From Davidsoniella eucalypti (taxonomy: Eukaryota > Ascomycota > Sordariomycetes > Microascales > Ceratocystidaceae): a stretch of 64,000 bases of DNA. Positions 25,201-38,067 of this stretch are shown here, piece by piece. The stretch is taken from the NCBI GenBank assembly GCA_004009845.1, contig RMBW01000044.1:62001-126000 (forward strand). Reading direction: 5' to 3'. Numbering within the stretch: the first letter of the stretch is position 1; every line of letters starts with the position of its first letter. A model generated the notes under the pieces. It worked only from the letters and a program-made list of their open reading frames with translations, ran no database searches and was not told the origin of the DNA. The translations under genes and the position numbers were made by a program.

Positions 25201-27672
25201 GAGCGAGCCGCGATTCTTCCATCGTCAAATTCTCCGTTACTTAGGCTGAACTCTGGTAAGAATGACAGCGTGTTTCCTCGGATCCGGAACTCCCTACCCC
25301 CATATTCTCTCGATCTATTAGTAACATCGCTTTCGTTGCCGTAAATAACCTCCCGCGACACTTGGTCTGGTAGTCCAAATGTCGAAAAAGACGAGCAAAC
25401 TTTGTCGACAGTTGGAGGTGGGTTCGCAAGCACAAATGTGTGCGTTTTAGGCCGTGTTTGTGATGGAGTCGGTCGTTGAGGCGTTAACGAAGGGGGCGGA
25501 GATGAAACAAACGGAGATGGGGAAGAATCCAACGTCCAGTCGCTGATTGACGACGGTGTTTTGCGTGGTGTTGAGAACTCGAGATGAAGCGAACGGTTGA
25601 ATCGCGGAGTATGAAAGCTTTGAGGGATAGACGATACACGAGGGCCGCTAGGGCTACTTGTAATAGTAGAAGCTGTTCTCTTATAGGAGCTCCCCTCTCC
25701 TGACCTTGAATCATGACCATGGGAACTGAATGCAACACGCTGGTGATATGCTGACGGGGGGCCGGACGGGGGAAATAGACTCCGGTTTACACGAGGTGTC
25801 TGTAGAGAACTATGAGCAAGCTCCTCTATGCTTCTTGACTCTGTAGTCGTGCCACCTAAAGAATCTAGAATAGGAGGTACCGTAGACCTAGTCGAATGAG
25901 ACGTCGTTCTATCATGTAGCTCTGTCATGGTGTCAACTTCTCTTTCTTTCCTATAGCCTCTTTCTGAGATAGCTAGAAGCTCATCTTTGACGTCAATTTT
26001 GACTCGTTTTGCCACTGCTACATTAGGGGCACCAGGCGAAGACGTGAAGAACCGTTTTCCACGAGCTTTTGTCGTCCCGGGAATTTTCTTCATGTTCCCG
26101 GAAAAGCGCTCTTCGCCGGCAATCTGGATGAAACTTGGGTCAAGCGCGATCTCGGGGATTTTGCCCTCACGTAGGCCGCTGTAGGCAAGGCCGTGATACG
26201 AAGATAAAAGGCTAGCGATATCTACTGTAGATGACTCAACGGGCTCATTTGGACGTTCCTGGGCGCCAGCATCATCTCTGGCTCCAGTGTCATTGTCGTT
26301 GTTTTCATCTTCGTCATCGCTTTGCGGTTGACTTTGGCTAATCTTGACCTCGTCTACCTCAATGCTATTTAACGGGGTGCCATCTGCTTGATTCTGTTCT
26401 TCAGAAGCCAGCCCAAGCGCAACCTTGAGATTTGCTGAGTACAGGTCTTCAGTAGATTCTAGGATTGTCCGCACCTTGGCTAAGCGAGGGTCATTCTGGA
26501 CAAATGTTTCGAAACGAGGTATTACATTGGGATCAAATTCCATCTTCACCAACTGTGCTACTCGTTCTTTTTGTTCTTGCTCGTTGATGAAACCTGACTC
26601 CCCTACTCCGCTGTGCGGACTAGGCGACATTGAAGCTAAGACATTGGGAGGGAATGGTGAGCTACTGGGTAAAGATGTACTGCTGGGATGCATCAATGCT
26701 CGTCGACGTTTCTCTTCACTGCGCCATAGCCCAGCCATACTAGGAACAAGTTTTAAAGTAGACGGTATTGGATGTTTTCGTTCTACAAAGTCATGATGGA
26801 GGTTCCGACCCTTGACTTGATGCCTATTAGTGATGGCCTCGGCGCTGATATCTACTTCCAAAGTACAATATGACTTCCGTGGTAGATAAGCGTCGTCCGT
26901 GATATAGGAAGGATCAACATTATCCACAGTGTAGACAAGTGGCCCTTCATTCGTTGTAGCCTCACTAGAGCCTGGCTTACCGGCTATAGGCAAAGGGGCA
27001 CGGAAATATACAGCATTAGTGTTTAGCCAATCACAGCCAAACAGATTGTAGTCTATCATAAATTGCAAGAGGTACTGGAAATGGGCTTCGTACGGCTGAA
27101 AGCGTGTCTGCATGATGACGCCGTTGTGCAAAAGATCAACAAGCCTAGTCATTAAGCCAGGGTTCGACATGTATATCTTCAGGTAAGGCCTATAGCCTAC
27201 GTGGAAGCCATAGAAAGGCACGCCCTTTGTAAGCGTAATGCGGGCTACAAAGTTATTCGTACGGCCAGCAGCATCTTTGCTGTTTGGCTGGCGCAATGAG
27301 ACGGCTAATGCATGATCAATGGAGACATGAAGCCGGTAGATGTACGAATTTACTAAGGTAAACTATTAGCTTCTACTCCCTCATTACATATAGAGAATAG
27401 TTGCATGATGGCGAGAAATTATGGCTAGTTTTCTTACCCTCCTTAGGCTCAAGCGAGCCGGTATATTCTACATAGACATATGGAAAGACTCCGTGGATAT
27501 GCGCACAAACCTTCTGGCCGCCGTGCGTCACTCCGAATATCCGGATCACCGGGACTCGTGGCAAACGATGAGTTTGTGAGGCGCGTACATCATTTCGCAG
27601 CACGGGATCATAAGTCCCAGGTATGCTTTGGTAGTGATCAATGCCATTGATCTGAAGGCGAAATCCATCCAT
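22221..27672 (-). CDS. rev3: DNA polymerase zeta catalytic subunit Rev3, 1788 aa
   Basis: Rev3 is the B-family polymerase that extends from mismatched or damaged primer ends during translesion synthesis, with Rev7 and the Pol31/Pol32 subunits. Exon 1 is 27672-27438 and exon 2 is 27352-22221. The 85-nt intron joins LEPKEG to VNSYIYRLHVSIDHA. The N-terminal B-family region contains GVFPYVYVEY and GVPFYGFHVGYRPYLKIY. The polymerase motifs are A, DFQSLYPSIII (near residue 1215); B, KLLANVTYGYTSASYSGR (near 1340); and C, VYGDTDSLF (near 1386). The C-terminal Cys modules are CAVCDRRM...CKQC (from about 1660) and CRSC-10-CESLNC. In this family the second binds an iron-sulfur cluster. The central 300-800 region is Ser/Pro-rich and poorly conserved, as usual. 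The length fits other filamentous fungi. Confidence 0.95.
27353..27437 (-). other. Intron of rev3
   Basis: The minus-strand donor GTAAGA follows codon GAG plus one base. The acceptor TTACCTTAG is preceded by a GCTAATA branch-like site. The intron is 85 nt and phase 1. Without it the first exon frame stops shortly after ASLEPKEG. Confidence 0.85.
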
Positions 27673-28850
27673 AACCAGGAAGTTCCCAATGACACCTCAT
27701 TCTTTCAGGATCAAATTAGTACATCGGAAAAGATATAGTGAGGGGAGTAGGAGAATACTAGGGTTAAACTCACAAGTAACGGCAGGCAAACACGAAAAGC
27801 CAAGAGACCACCACAACAGCTTGTCAGACCAGAATCCCAGCAGACAAAACAGGATTCAAAATGGAAGCAGAGATCAGCAACGCCTAATCGGCGAGCACGA
27901 TCCATTCATTGATGGATATTTCGATATTGCGAAAGAGATGGTATACACAGAATAATAAACGTATATTGCAAGGCTTGTATCATGAGAGGGAAGGCTGAGA
28001 TTCTTGATAAACAACTAATGGAACAATTCAGATTATGTAATCATTGTGAAATGTACAATTACTGAAATAACCGTGAACAAGTGCAAAGACATACTAACCC
28101 TAGTGACATTGCGAAGTAGCACGAGGTCACGTGGGGCAGAAGTTGCTCTCTTGGATCACGTGGTAGCGGGTATGGGACTAGTGAGGCTCTTAGTTGAACT
28201 TATACCAAATAGGACTACTCCGATATGCCACTGTATGTTATCGGATTTCACGATAAACATGTCTCGATACTTCGAGTGTATACACTTTGGCGATTTCTTT
28301 CGCCGGGCAATACCAGAAAAATGCAGAGAGAAACCTTGGTACCAAAAGAAACCACAGGCCAGACAGAGATGGCTATAGTTTCCCATCTGCAATGTTGCAT
28401 GTTATATTAGCGAAATAGCCTAACGGAAGCAATAGGGAAAACAACCACGACCACAGCAAAAAAGCAATGCCACAACCAGACAACTGCTTCATGTGCTAAC
28501 CGTAACTATTGTATTTTTTATGTATATCTGGCTAACATAGAGTAAACGGCCGGTTTTAGCAACTTGCTTCCAGGCTGTCCCGTTTGTTGATTTGCTTAGG
28601 TGTTCTTGCAGCCTTTTTCTCGCTCCCCATTCTCGTCGTTCTTTTATCTTCTTTCTCTATAGACAATACTTATATTTCTCTATTCATTCGCTATTCTATC
28701 ATAATATCAAAACCCCCCGTAGTCGGTGTCGACGCCCGCCGGTCTTTGCTGCCGCAAACTGTTTATCTGATATTCACCGCTATAGTCTGTATCCTCGTTT
28801 TCCAAGTTTTTATCATCCGTACTTTTACTGCTGCTCCCTGTAGTATCGCT
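27673..28850. other. Divergent intergenic region between rev3 and the 254-aa orphan
   Basis: These 1.18 kb separate two divergent start codons and must hold both promoters. The right part (about 28560-28700) is pyrimidine-rich. No coding sequence or named element was recognised. Confidence 0.5.
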
Positions 28851-29691
28851 ATGAATCTAAATCCCGGGCTTAAGTGCTTTATCCGAGCCACTTTGGTTCA
28901 TGGACTTCCCAATCATCTGCGGCATCTCGCCCAACAACCATTGTCTTTCAGCGATTTCGACTACATCAACATCTGCTTTTCGATCCTCTGCAAAGCGCAC
29001 CGCCTACCCGTTGAAGTAGAGTCAATTTCACTGCTCTCTGATGGTACGTTTAGCACGATATTACTATAGCTAGTTACCGAGGTTCCATGAAGCGGGCTAT
29101 CTAACATAGCTATTAATAGAGGCCCTAATTGGTGTCATCAATGGTATTCTCCGGCGTGTGAAAGATACTAGGGTAGCTCAACTGCTCCCGTCTCTTCTTG
29201 ACCTTGGCCACAGTGCTATCACCGACGATGTGCGCATATTACAGGCTCAAGGAGGCGGCCGTGCTCTCGACATATCTGACTGTCGGATGCTTCTCAACAT
29301 CTTTTTCTGTGCTCCCACGGAGGTGTTCTGGCTCAAGTTGTACGAGGTCATCGCATGTCTCTTTTATGCCGATTTCACTACCATTGTCATAGCCGATAAA
29401 CTCGAACTAGCCCAGAACATGGTCAATCCCGATGGAGACAATGCAGAGATCTACATGAAGTCGCTGGCCACCGCACAATACCGCTTCAACAACTTCACCG
29501 ACTGCCTTAGTGACCGCTCGTCCATCAGCTCCTACATCTCGGCTTCAGGAGCTTACCATAACACCAGATTCAGCCCCATCGTAGCTGCCGATCTGAGTCT
29601 GGGGTCCCGAAATGACTTCTTCCGCCCTGCCATCAACTCCGGGTTCACATCTCAAGCCTCTGTCACGACGAACACAACCAGTGGCTCATAG
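28851..29691 (+). CDS. Unrecognised two-exon protein, 254 aa
   Basis: Exon 1 (28851-29043) starts MNLNPGLKCFIRATLVHGLP. Exon 2 (29120-29691) continues ALIGVINGILRRVKDTRV. The 76-nt intron has donor GTACGT and acceptor TTAATAG and splits a GAG codon, so the reading frame is continuous to the stop at 29689-29691. The protein is mostly helical-looking, with Leu-rich stretches such as LLPSLLDLGHSAI and LLNIFFCAPTEVFWLKLYEV. A polar Ser/Thr tail follows. I recognise no domain, signal peptide or certain membrane segment. The open frame upstream of 28851 is hydrophobic but has no ATG. It may be lineage-specific. Coding potential is supported by the intron and by codon use like that of neighbouring genes. 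Confidence 0.6.
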
Positions 29692-31021
29692 AGAGACTGA
29701 CAACGAGCTTCTGTGGTCAAAACCTGTCATTATCATTACATAGACAAACCATTGGGCTTTGCGTGTAAGTGGAGTTAGTATTACGACCCCATGCTTCTCT
29801 AATAAGCTATGATTCTGGAGATGCTTTTTTTTCTTCCATTTCCAGGTACAAAGCTCAAGATGCTTGTTTTATTTTTGACATGGCTATCATTGCCAGATTG
29901 GTAGCATTTGGTAATTAATGATTTGTTTTGTTTCATGCCCTTAGTAGGGTGCAAAAAAAGAATACACCAAGTCCCTTACTTACCGTATTCTAGGTATTAG
30001 ACGGGTATTACTATCATCATTGTGGGTTATCACTACGATTACTAGAGGTGGTATATTTTCTGCTTGTAGCTATAGCACTGTTTTTGTTTAAAATTAGGTT
30101 TAGGGCGTTTTTTTTGGGGTTTTTGTGTTTAGGTGCTAGCTTTTGTTTTCGTCAATTTCACTTAGATTTTACTACAAATGTTGCTAATACGGCCTCTAAA
30201 AAACTTTGGCAATCAAGCCTAGTTGTACCGTATTTTGAATTAATAAAAGTTCTTCCTATATCAAACCCTCAGGTTAAGCTGTAGCTTTAGCGGTGCAAAG
30301 AGGAACTATCCAGGAATTGCAGAAGAGAGAACCCCCCCGGACTAAATTCCATAGTCCGGACATTTCTTAATTAGAGGGCAAATAGCCGTAAAATGGGTCC
30401 AAGAAGAAGCGGGAAATAGGTAGAGAAAAGTCTCCGGGTCCCTATCAAAAAGCCACAGGCCACCAGAGCCACCTAAAGTGTGAGCCGGCTTTGATGGTAC
30501 AGTACCAAAGCTGTAAGTAACAAAAGAAAATTAGAGCCTTTTTAGGTGTCCATGGGAACTGGAGATGCTGAATTCGGAGCTACACTGTATTGCTACGGTC
30601 TGTTTTCACTCTCACCCCTCTGTGAGTTTGACTTCATATACATATGTATGTATATATATAATCAACTACCAATGTCACATAGAAGTAGTGTAAGTAGTTC
30701 GTTCCAAGAACCGAAAACGACTATCTGGAGAGGAGGATGTCAGCAACGTCCTAGCTCTTAGTACTACGAGCACTAGACGTTTTGAAATATAGCCCAGGGG
30801 CCTTTACAGGTACAAGGTTGCAGTTCCTTATAATACATGTACATTTACCCACAGACAAAATAAATGTTTGTAGAGATATGTAGAGATACAGAGAGACTCA
30901 GACACACACAAAATCAGACAGAGAGAGGGAGAACGAGAGAATGAGGGGGGAGCCAACGTGCCAGAAAATTTGCGGGAAACCCCGCAAAGGAGAGCTACAA
31001 CTACATAGTTGGGCATGTATG

Positions 31022-31051
31022 TATGAGTTCTTATGAGTTCTTGTGAGTTCT
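31022..31051. repeat. 10-bp tandem repeat, three copies
   Basis: TATGAGTTCT, TATGAGTTCT and TGTGAGTTCT follow one another directly. The site is non-coding. Confidence 0.85.
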
Positions 31052-33377
31052 ATGGAACTGCTACAGCCTGCTCGGAGAAGGATTGTGCTGTGATAGGTAG
31101 AAGACAGCACATTGAGACGAGAACGCGCAGCCATGGAGTTTCGTGGTGACATACAGATAAGACGCCCAGGAGGGGCGGGCTTGGAGGCAGTACGGAAAGC
31201 GGTTCAAGATGCGAAGGATAGCAAGAATAGGAATATCAGGTAAGCTTACAACTACGGCAGAGGTTGGGCTGGGTCGCCTACGACGGACTTGATTCTAGCC
31301 TGCTGCTTTCTCCTCGTTTGCGTGTTATTGTACCGTATATCCATAGATAAGGAGCGGCCTGTTTGACTGTCCGTTCAGCCATGCCAGCAAATCTTCCTGT
31401 GGTGTTCTAATTGCTGGCGTTCGTAGTGCTGTTTATGTTTATCTCGTGCCCAAAACGGATACACGCAGATACGTAAAGGCTTGAGACATGCATACGCAGT
31501 ATTATTCTCAATACCATCACACGGACAGCCTTGAAATAACACTAGACAATACAAGACTGGCCATCGGGTGGTGCCATGATTGGTGGAATTTCTTGCTATC
31601 ACCCCCTCATGTACAATGTGCACATCTGTTTGCACATGATTGGTATTGTTTTACGCGAATGTGCAAATCTTCTTTGTTTTCATTTTCGATTACGTCTACA
31701 CCTGTATAATACGTGTATGATTTCTACTTGTGAACAAGGCGAGCAGTAGCAGCTTAGGAAGCACGACTCTGAGACAATAAAATACGCAGAGTCGTCACAT
31801 CACCTATCACACTGTTGAACCGAAGTACCTATAATACTAGTGCGTATGGAGAACAACATACAGTAAGCCGCATGACAACAAATACATGCTGAGTCAACGC
31901 CTACTAAGTTTCTGTTTGAGGACACTTGCAGATTTTGCCTAAAATAGGACCATAAGACCAAAGCCAAGGACAAGCAAACACTGGCTGTGGTTCGCCCTTG
32001 TCCTTTTTATTGTTAGTATCACACTCACTGTGATTCCTCGATGGGACATATCATCTCTGATTTCCATCCGGTGCTACTATGTATGTATCTATTTCAAATT
32101 GAGTAACAGTGACAAGCAGAGACTCATTGCCTGCCCTACTTCTACTTTTTCAGTAGCAACCCGTTCGTATTCGACGTTGTCATGTCGCACGAGCATTCCA
32201 CCATGATACCACAGAGCTATCTTGCCTTTTCTCGTTGGCACTGTTACACTGATACGCTTCACAGGGTACTGCTCGGAAACCAAAGGCATCCGTAAACAAA
32301 AAAACAGCAGACAACGCCTCGTAGAAAGCAGGCGTAAGGGGGTAGGCCGACGCTTCTCTGCCGCTTTTCATTCCCGTATAGTTCTAGGATCAGGAGAGAC
32401 AATAATATAAATGTAGTTTACAGACACTACGGCGTTTAAACGGAGTTATCAACCGCACTGAAACACTCTAGCCCGATTAGACAAAATGGGCTAACGAAAG
32501 GAAGTGAGACACTGCGCTCTATCATCACCGCAACATACATTTCACTTGGGCTACTTGATATCATGGAGTGATTGACGACGCAAAAAGACGGTCAACTAGG
32601 CATACATGTACGTAGAGTGAGAGACAACGATAGAAAGATACAATAGTCGCGTCTGGCCCGCCCCTATGAAGCTCTTGTCTTACTGATTTGCAATGACTGC
32701 ATTATGTGAGTTTGGAATCATGCTCTGTGATGACATCAATCCCCACCATGAAAATCAAACTTCCTATCAGCGCCTATCTCAAGTAGAGAATATATGCGTT
32801 TGTAGACATACAGAAGCTGCAGACATATCGGAATCATTTGAACAGGTTGCTACGCCAGCCACACCAGTCGCATAGTTTTCCCTTTTCGGCCAGTGCGTGG
32901 GATGTGATGTCAACATACAGTAGAACCATATCTCGGTTCTCTTCACATTTTACAGCTTAGTTTGTTTAGTAGACTAGTCATATGCCTTGTTTTGTTTTGG
33001 AGCTACCGCTAATCTTACTTTACTCCAACGATATGAGGAACATTATGAGGGGTGGAAATGGAATCATGGTTTCTTATCATTTTTGTCTCTATTCTTCGCC
33101 GTTGATTTGCGGGCCGGCCCTCCTTTCACTAGAAACTGAATCACGTAGTTTGTTGGAATTTCGTACCCAACATCACAATAGTCCTGATATCTACACTGTA
33201 TCGTTTTGAGGTATTTTCCTTAGAATGGCAGGTCGAGCCCAGAAACGATGTACCATGATTGCATCAGCCTTTGGACTTTACGTTTATTCTTTTCTCTCTC
33301 TTTTTTTCTGTCTGTTGCCCTCGCCGTGTCTTGATCCCTTTATCTCCGCAGCCTGCTCTCTTGGTGAGTTCTTTCTT

Positions 33378-33394
33378 CCCCCCCCCCCCCCCCC
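33378..33394. repeat. 17-nt C homopolymer
   Basis: A run of 17 C on the plus strand lies in a CT-rich non-coding stretch. Such runs are prone to slippage and to sequencing error. Confidence 0.9.
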
Positions 33395-35639
33395 TAAGCC
33401 CGTTTTTGTACTATGATAGCCATAGTGTAGTATACGAGTTTATACTGTAGTAACACTTGGTGAAAGACACCCCCTCCACCTCTTTTTTCTCCCTCGAAAT
33501 CACTTTCTACGTTCGTCCCGCGTAGAGACACGGCAGAGAAGTACAGACAGTGTTTGGGACAGTCAAGACCCTCCCTCTCTTATCTCACCGTCTGTTGGAT
33601 TACATATAGCCCCCTGCTAATATACAGATAGGCTTCTATAGTTGGCTACATATTGCAATATTTCTGTTTGCTGTACAGATATGCAAGCCGACAGATTAGT
33701 TTCTGCACTTTGTTGGTCACATTGCGTTTCCATGTCTCTCTCTCTCTCGTTTACAGAACGGATGTTATTGAACCCAGCCCCTCCATTACATTGCATTGCT
33801 ATCTGCCGCCACATTTCAGGTCTAATTGTATATGTACATATTATACTGCTGTACACACGTCTTACTAAGGTAAATCCGGGCTATCCCGCTCCGATAATCC
33901 TTGGCAACAAACCAAACAGGGTCAAGAAGAAGAAGGCAGTTAGGAACAATAAGGCAGCCATTATTCCTCATGAGGCTTCAATAGTCCATTTTTCCTCCTC
34001 GTAAATCTCCATCGTTTCCGTCTACCCGTAGCTAAAATATTAGACACATCAAACAAGCAAGATAGGAACTAAACTGCTTCAGTCCAGAATAAAAGAAGCA
34101 GAGCAGAGCAACACAACACAGGGATCGGAGCTGAAGAGACAAAGGAAAGAAAGGTAGCAGGATGGCTCTTCCGCCCGATTTGTACTAGTGCTACCAACTA
34201 AAGAATGGAGGCTGGAATGGAATAAAAAGGCAAAAAATGAATGACGGAACTATCAAGCGCTAGGCTTGGCTTACACCCCTCCTTGATGAATCCTCGGGGA
34301 TCTTCCCTACAATCAAATAATAGATGCCTCTTCTTGTCCTTCTCGTTTTGGTTCCTGTGAGACCAAGGAAGAGACATCGGGCTACTCCGTGAATTCGTTT
34401 ATAGGCATCAAGCTCTATAATATGGAATCTTACATAAGTATTGTGTAGGTCTTGATAGTGAACGTATCCCAGCCCAGCTGAAATTGGTGCTCTTTTCTGA
34501 CAACAGGCTAAATAATCAGATAGTAAAGATGGCTCGAGTCATTGTGCCCTGTAATCTCTAGATCGAGTCCGTTCCTATAGCCTCTATACTTCCCTGGTTC
34601 TTGTACTCGGTCTTCCACAGACCGCTAACAGAGCATCGGCCTAGCTAAAGCTACTTCACAGAGATGCAATGCCATGTAAAACGTAGCTGACTTTTGATTC
34701 ATTCTGCTTGTCTGACAGTGTTCTAGTTCGGAATAGAATAGGATTGAAGCCCTGTTCTCCATTCTCGCTTAACGAGCGGCCTATGATGTGACCCTAGTAG
34801 ACGCATACAGTACATGCACTAATACAGATACATCATTTGTGTTGGCTCTATATATCTATAACGACACATTCATCTATAAAATAGCAAAACAAAGCACCGT
34901 GTTGTTTATTAATGGATGTGTTTTCGTACTGTGGGCAAGTGCATGTGCCGTGATATGTGCTATAGTCGGCGACATTCTTCGTTGCCCAAAACGAAAATGG
35001 CTTACTGGCGTGGCTTTTACCTGAGCCCATGATACAAATTTACTTTCAGGCGTGATATAGCTTGATATAATTTGATATAGATATACGTGTAGCTTGTGTG
35101 ACTGCTGTGTTGGCAGTGGCGTTTGTTTTATTAGAAAGAGAAAACGAATGGAATGGGTCGGAAGAGACCAAACGACAAAATTAGAAGAAAATCAATCTAT
35201 TTATTTGGTTTTATCTTTTTAATCTTTTACAGTGGTTGATGCGAGCGTTGACGATCTCATAAGCGAAGTAGTTTGTTCATCCAACAATTAGGCTATATGT
35301 ATTTTATAGAGCGTAATTATAGTGGTTGATTGGTCTTTAGTGCTACCCAAGCCAGTTCCTAGCTTCTAATCTTTCAGTACCACAAGCAACTAACTCCCAC
35401 CCCCTCCCTTCTCTAACTCTGTGTCTGTATCTCATCCCAGCCCCAAATACCCTACACATACAGATATCGAGATACTCATTTGTAAGACTATCTTTACCAC
35501 ACTGTCTCTGATCACCCCTCTTCTCTCAACGGGTAGTCCACGAACACAATAGGGCCTGAGATGTACTTCAGAGCTGCCCAACCCATAGATCACAAGAAGT
35601 CCCAGCTCAAGTTTAAATAGGCCTCGTATCCCCCGCCAA

Positions 35640-35942
35640 TTCAACCACTTCTCATCTCTCTCTTTTCCTCATCACAATCACCGGCCTCGCCTTGGAACAA
35701 GTATTTCCCAGTTCTTTCCTCTCCCCCTTCCAAGCTTCTTGTTTGTATCTCACGATTCATACAAGAACACTCTCTGTCCCCCTTCCTTCTTGCTTTCTTC
35801 CTCTTCTAAACCAAGCTCTCTCTAGTTCGAACTCTCACGTTCGCTCTGTTCCTTCCCAGTTCTCTTACAAAGAACAAGTAAGCCCTGTCTGAAGTGACTT
35901 GGCTGCTTATCTAGACCCTTCTAGTTTCTTCACCCAGTCATA
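35640..35942 (+). promoter_or_regulatory. Pyrimidine-rich promoter and leader of the six-exon orphan
   Basis: C/T-rich sequence runs from about 35645 to 35870 and ends 70 bp before the ATG at 35943. A possible small leader intron starts with GTAAGC at 35878 and could end at 35924 (TTCTAG, 47 nt). This is weakly supported because it changes no codon. Confidence 0.35.
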
Positions 35943-38067
35943 ATGAAGCGGCCCACTCTCTCCATCAGTCTGGTGCATCCTGTGCATCATACCATGGACG
36001 GACACTTGGTCTATAACCCGAGTGACCCTCTGGCCGACTTCAAGCGCCTTTCTCTTCAGGGCCCTGATCCGCTACCGACTTCCCAAAGCCAGTTCGGATC
36101 ACAGCCGCCGGCCCCTAGCTCTGACGACTCGGATGACGACTCTGACGAGCATGGTGTGCCCCGTCGTCCTGTCCGTCCGCTATGCAGAAGCCCCCCGTAT
36201 AGTGTCCATGATAGCCCGCCTCCTGAGATGGAGTTCCAGGCGCCAATCTCGCCGTTCGCACTGACAACGACGCGCTCGGCCCTGTCGACCAAGGCGCCCA
36301 ACTGCGCAGTACATGTGAGTATGTACTATATGCGTATTACAAGTAAGTCATAGTTCCATTTTCCCCCAGATCATCCCCCCTCTAGCGCTTAATAAAGTTG
36401 GATTAGCAAGATCCTCTTTTCTCGCTTCTGTCACAAATCAGATTGTACCGTGTACGTCAGCCGCTAACATGTGCTCCCAACAGGTCATGACGACATGAAC
36501 CGCCCCGTCATCAACTACTGTAAGTCCACCTCCATATATCGCTGTACCCTAACTAACATTTGCTACAGGCGGCGATAATTCTTCTCGGGCTATCAGAAAT
36601 ATCCAGGCATACAACTACCAAATTTTCCATATGCCCATGACCCCACTACCTAACTACCGTCTGACTCAGCGTTTCTCCGAGGTCAACCCTGATGAGTTCT
36701 TCAATGCTTGGGATGTTGAACTTCGCAGTGCCAACGATCTACATGTGGACACATTGCCGGAGCGTATCAGCGGCACTATCACCATTCGCACTCATGTGCC
36801 TACTGGTCTTGCGCCGCCGCACGCCATCAATGTGAGAGTTGGCACTTTTGAGCCACAGACCGGAGACTACACACGTGTCATGTTCCCGCAGAACAACGGT
36901 GATTTACGCATCATTGATCTGCCGGCGTATGCCATGTCTGATATCAAGGCTGCGTGTGAGGCAGTAGGAAGCAAGACGTCGATTCATGCTAGTGTTTGGG
37001 CCCGTAAGCGTATCACTCCTTTGTGGTACCTGTCCGACCAGGTCTACAACGACCACGTAAGTCCACTTCGAGCCAGTGCCTAACCGCTTCATTTCAAAAC
37101 TGACACTATGTATCTAGATGATCCCTAGAACCACCGCTCTTCTTGCTTCCACTATCAAGCTACTTTATGTGCTTGGTAAGACTTATATTAACCCCCCCTC
37201 GCAACTTAGTTTTGAACCACAGCTGACCATTGCTACGTAGTACTCCGCTCCGGCTTCCACTGGAGCTCAACTGACCTCCCAATCACATCAGAGACTGGCT
37301 TTCAATACTTGCGCGGCGAGAAGCCCCTGCCACCCATGGTTTTAGCACAATACGACGTTATCCTATCCCGTCTTGCCACACAGTACCAGCGCGAATTTGA
37401 CGCATTATGGTATGAAGTCTTCGTTGTAAGCCCCCGCCGCAAGAGCGAGTGGGGCCTAGGCTTCTGCATCATCTCCTCGTTCGCCTATGTATTCGGTTAC
37501 ATGGTGGAAGACATGCAGCGCCGCGTTCACGCTAACCAGCAACTGGCTGTAAGTCCAACTCGCCTTCCCGACGAGGACACGTATATCTTTCCTGTTGACC
37601 AACACTTGCTGACTTTGATCTAGGCTTCATACGTCCACTTTTACAACACCGCAGAGACCACCATGGATCTGATGATCAACAGCTTCATGAAGTGGGAAGC
37701 TAGCTTCGTCGAGGACCCTGACTGCTCGACCCTGCTGTACCCGTCCACTCGTGAGCTCATCAGCTTAGTCCAGAAAAATAACCCCATGGTCGGTAACAAG
37801 CTGGCCTCCCGCTGGATCCAGACGGTGCTGAACTCTGCCGTGCCCAAGATGTACCTGCGTGCTCCGTTCATCGACTTCCCGGACATCATGTCGACCATCC
37901 GTGAGACGCTGAACCCGGTAGAGTTGTCAAAGCAGGCCTCAGCTGCCATAACTGCCGACAGCCATGCTCGCTTCCTTCATCGGAAGGGTGGGTCGAAGTT
38001 GGATGATGATGAAGTTCCTGATATGATTCATGCAGAGTGGCCCAAGATATTCTCGGACTGTCAGTAG
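35943..38067 (+). CDS. Unrecognised six-exon protein, about 577 aa
   Basis: The exons are 35943-36342, 36484-36519, 36569-37056, 37118-37175, 37241-37548 and 37624-38067. All joins use GT..AG with GTAAGT/GTAAGA-type donors and keep one frame. The N-terminal 130 residues are Pro/Ser-rich with an acidic block (DDSDDDSDEHG). The rest looks globular. Distinctive segments are NPDEFFNAWDVELRSANDL, the aromatic and Pro-rich EKPLPPMVLAQYDVIL, and GFCIISSFAYVFGYMVEDMQ, which could be a buried helix or a membrane-associated segment. No zinc cluster, kinase motif or signal peptide is visible. The C-terminal half is loosely reminiscent of helical regions in fungal regulatory proteins, but I cannot assign it. 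The number of coherent introns makes a real gene very likely. Confidence 0.7.

Larger units (their letters stand above)
29692..35942. other. 6.2-kb gene-free region
   Basis: No supportable gene is present. The region is AT-rich (particularly 29990-30290) and contains a 10-bp triplet repeat at 31022-31051, a 17-nt C run at 33378-33394, and a 10-bp TGATATA repeat at 35053-35082. A pyrimidine-rich promoter-like segment lies at 35640-35870. A second CT-rich stretch near 33270-33400 has no obvious gene after it. The small open frames show no family resemblance. Confidence 0.55.

Noticed and set aside
28584..28850. Hydrophobic N-terminal extension of the 254-aa orphan
   Set aside because: The open frame upstream has no ATG and sits in a pyrimidine-rich promoter-like stretch, so the start at 28851 is preferred.
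33642..34004. 120-codon plus-strand frame ending in a Lys-rich tail
   Set aside because: It has mixed Cys-rich sequence with no family resemblance, no introns to support it, and codon use unlike the real genes nearby.
37425..37458. GTAAGC...CCTAG within exon 5 of the six-exon gene as another intron
   Set aside because: It would be only 34 nt, not a multiple of three, and removing it breaks a frame that continues cleanly for 90 codons.
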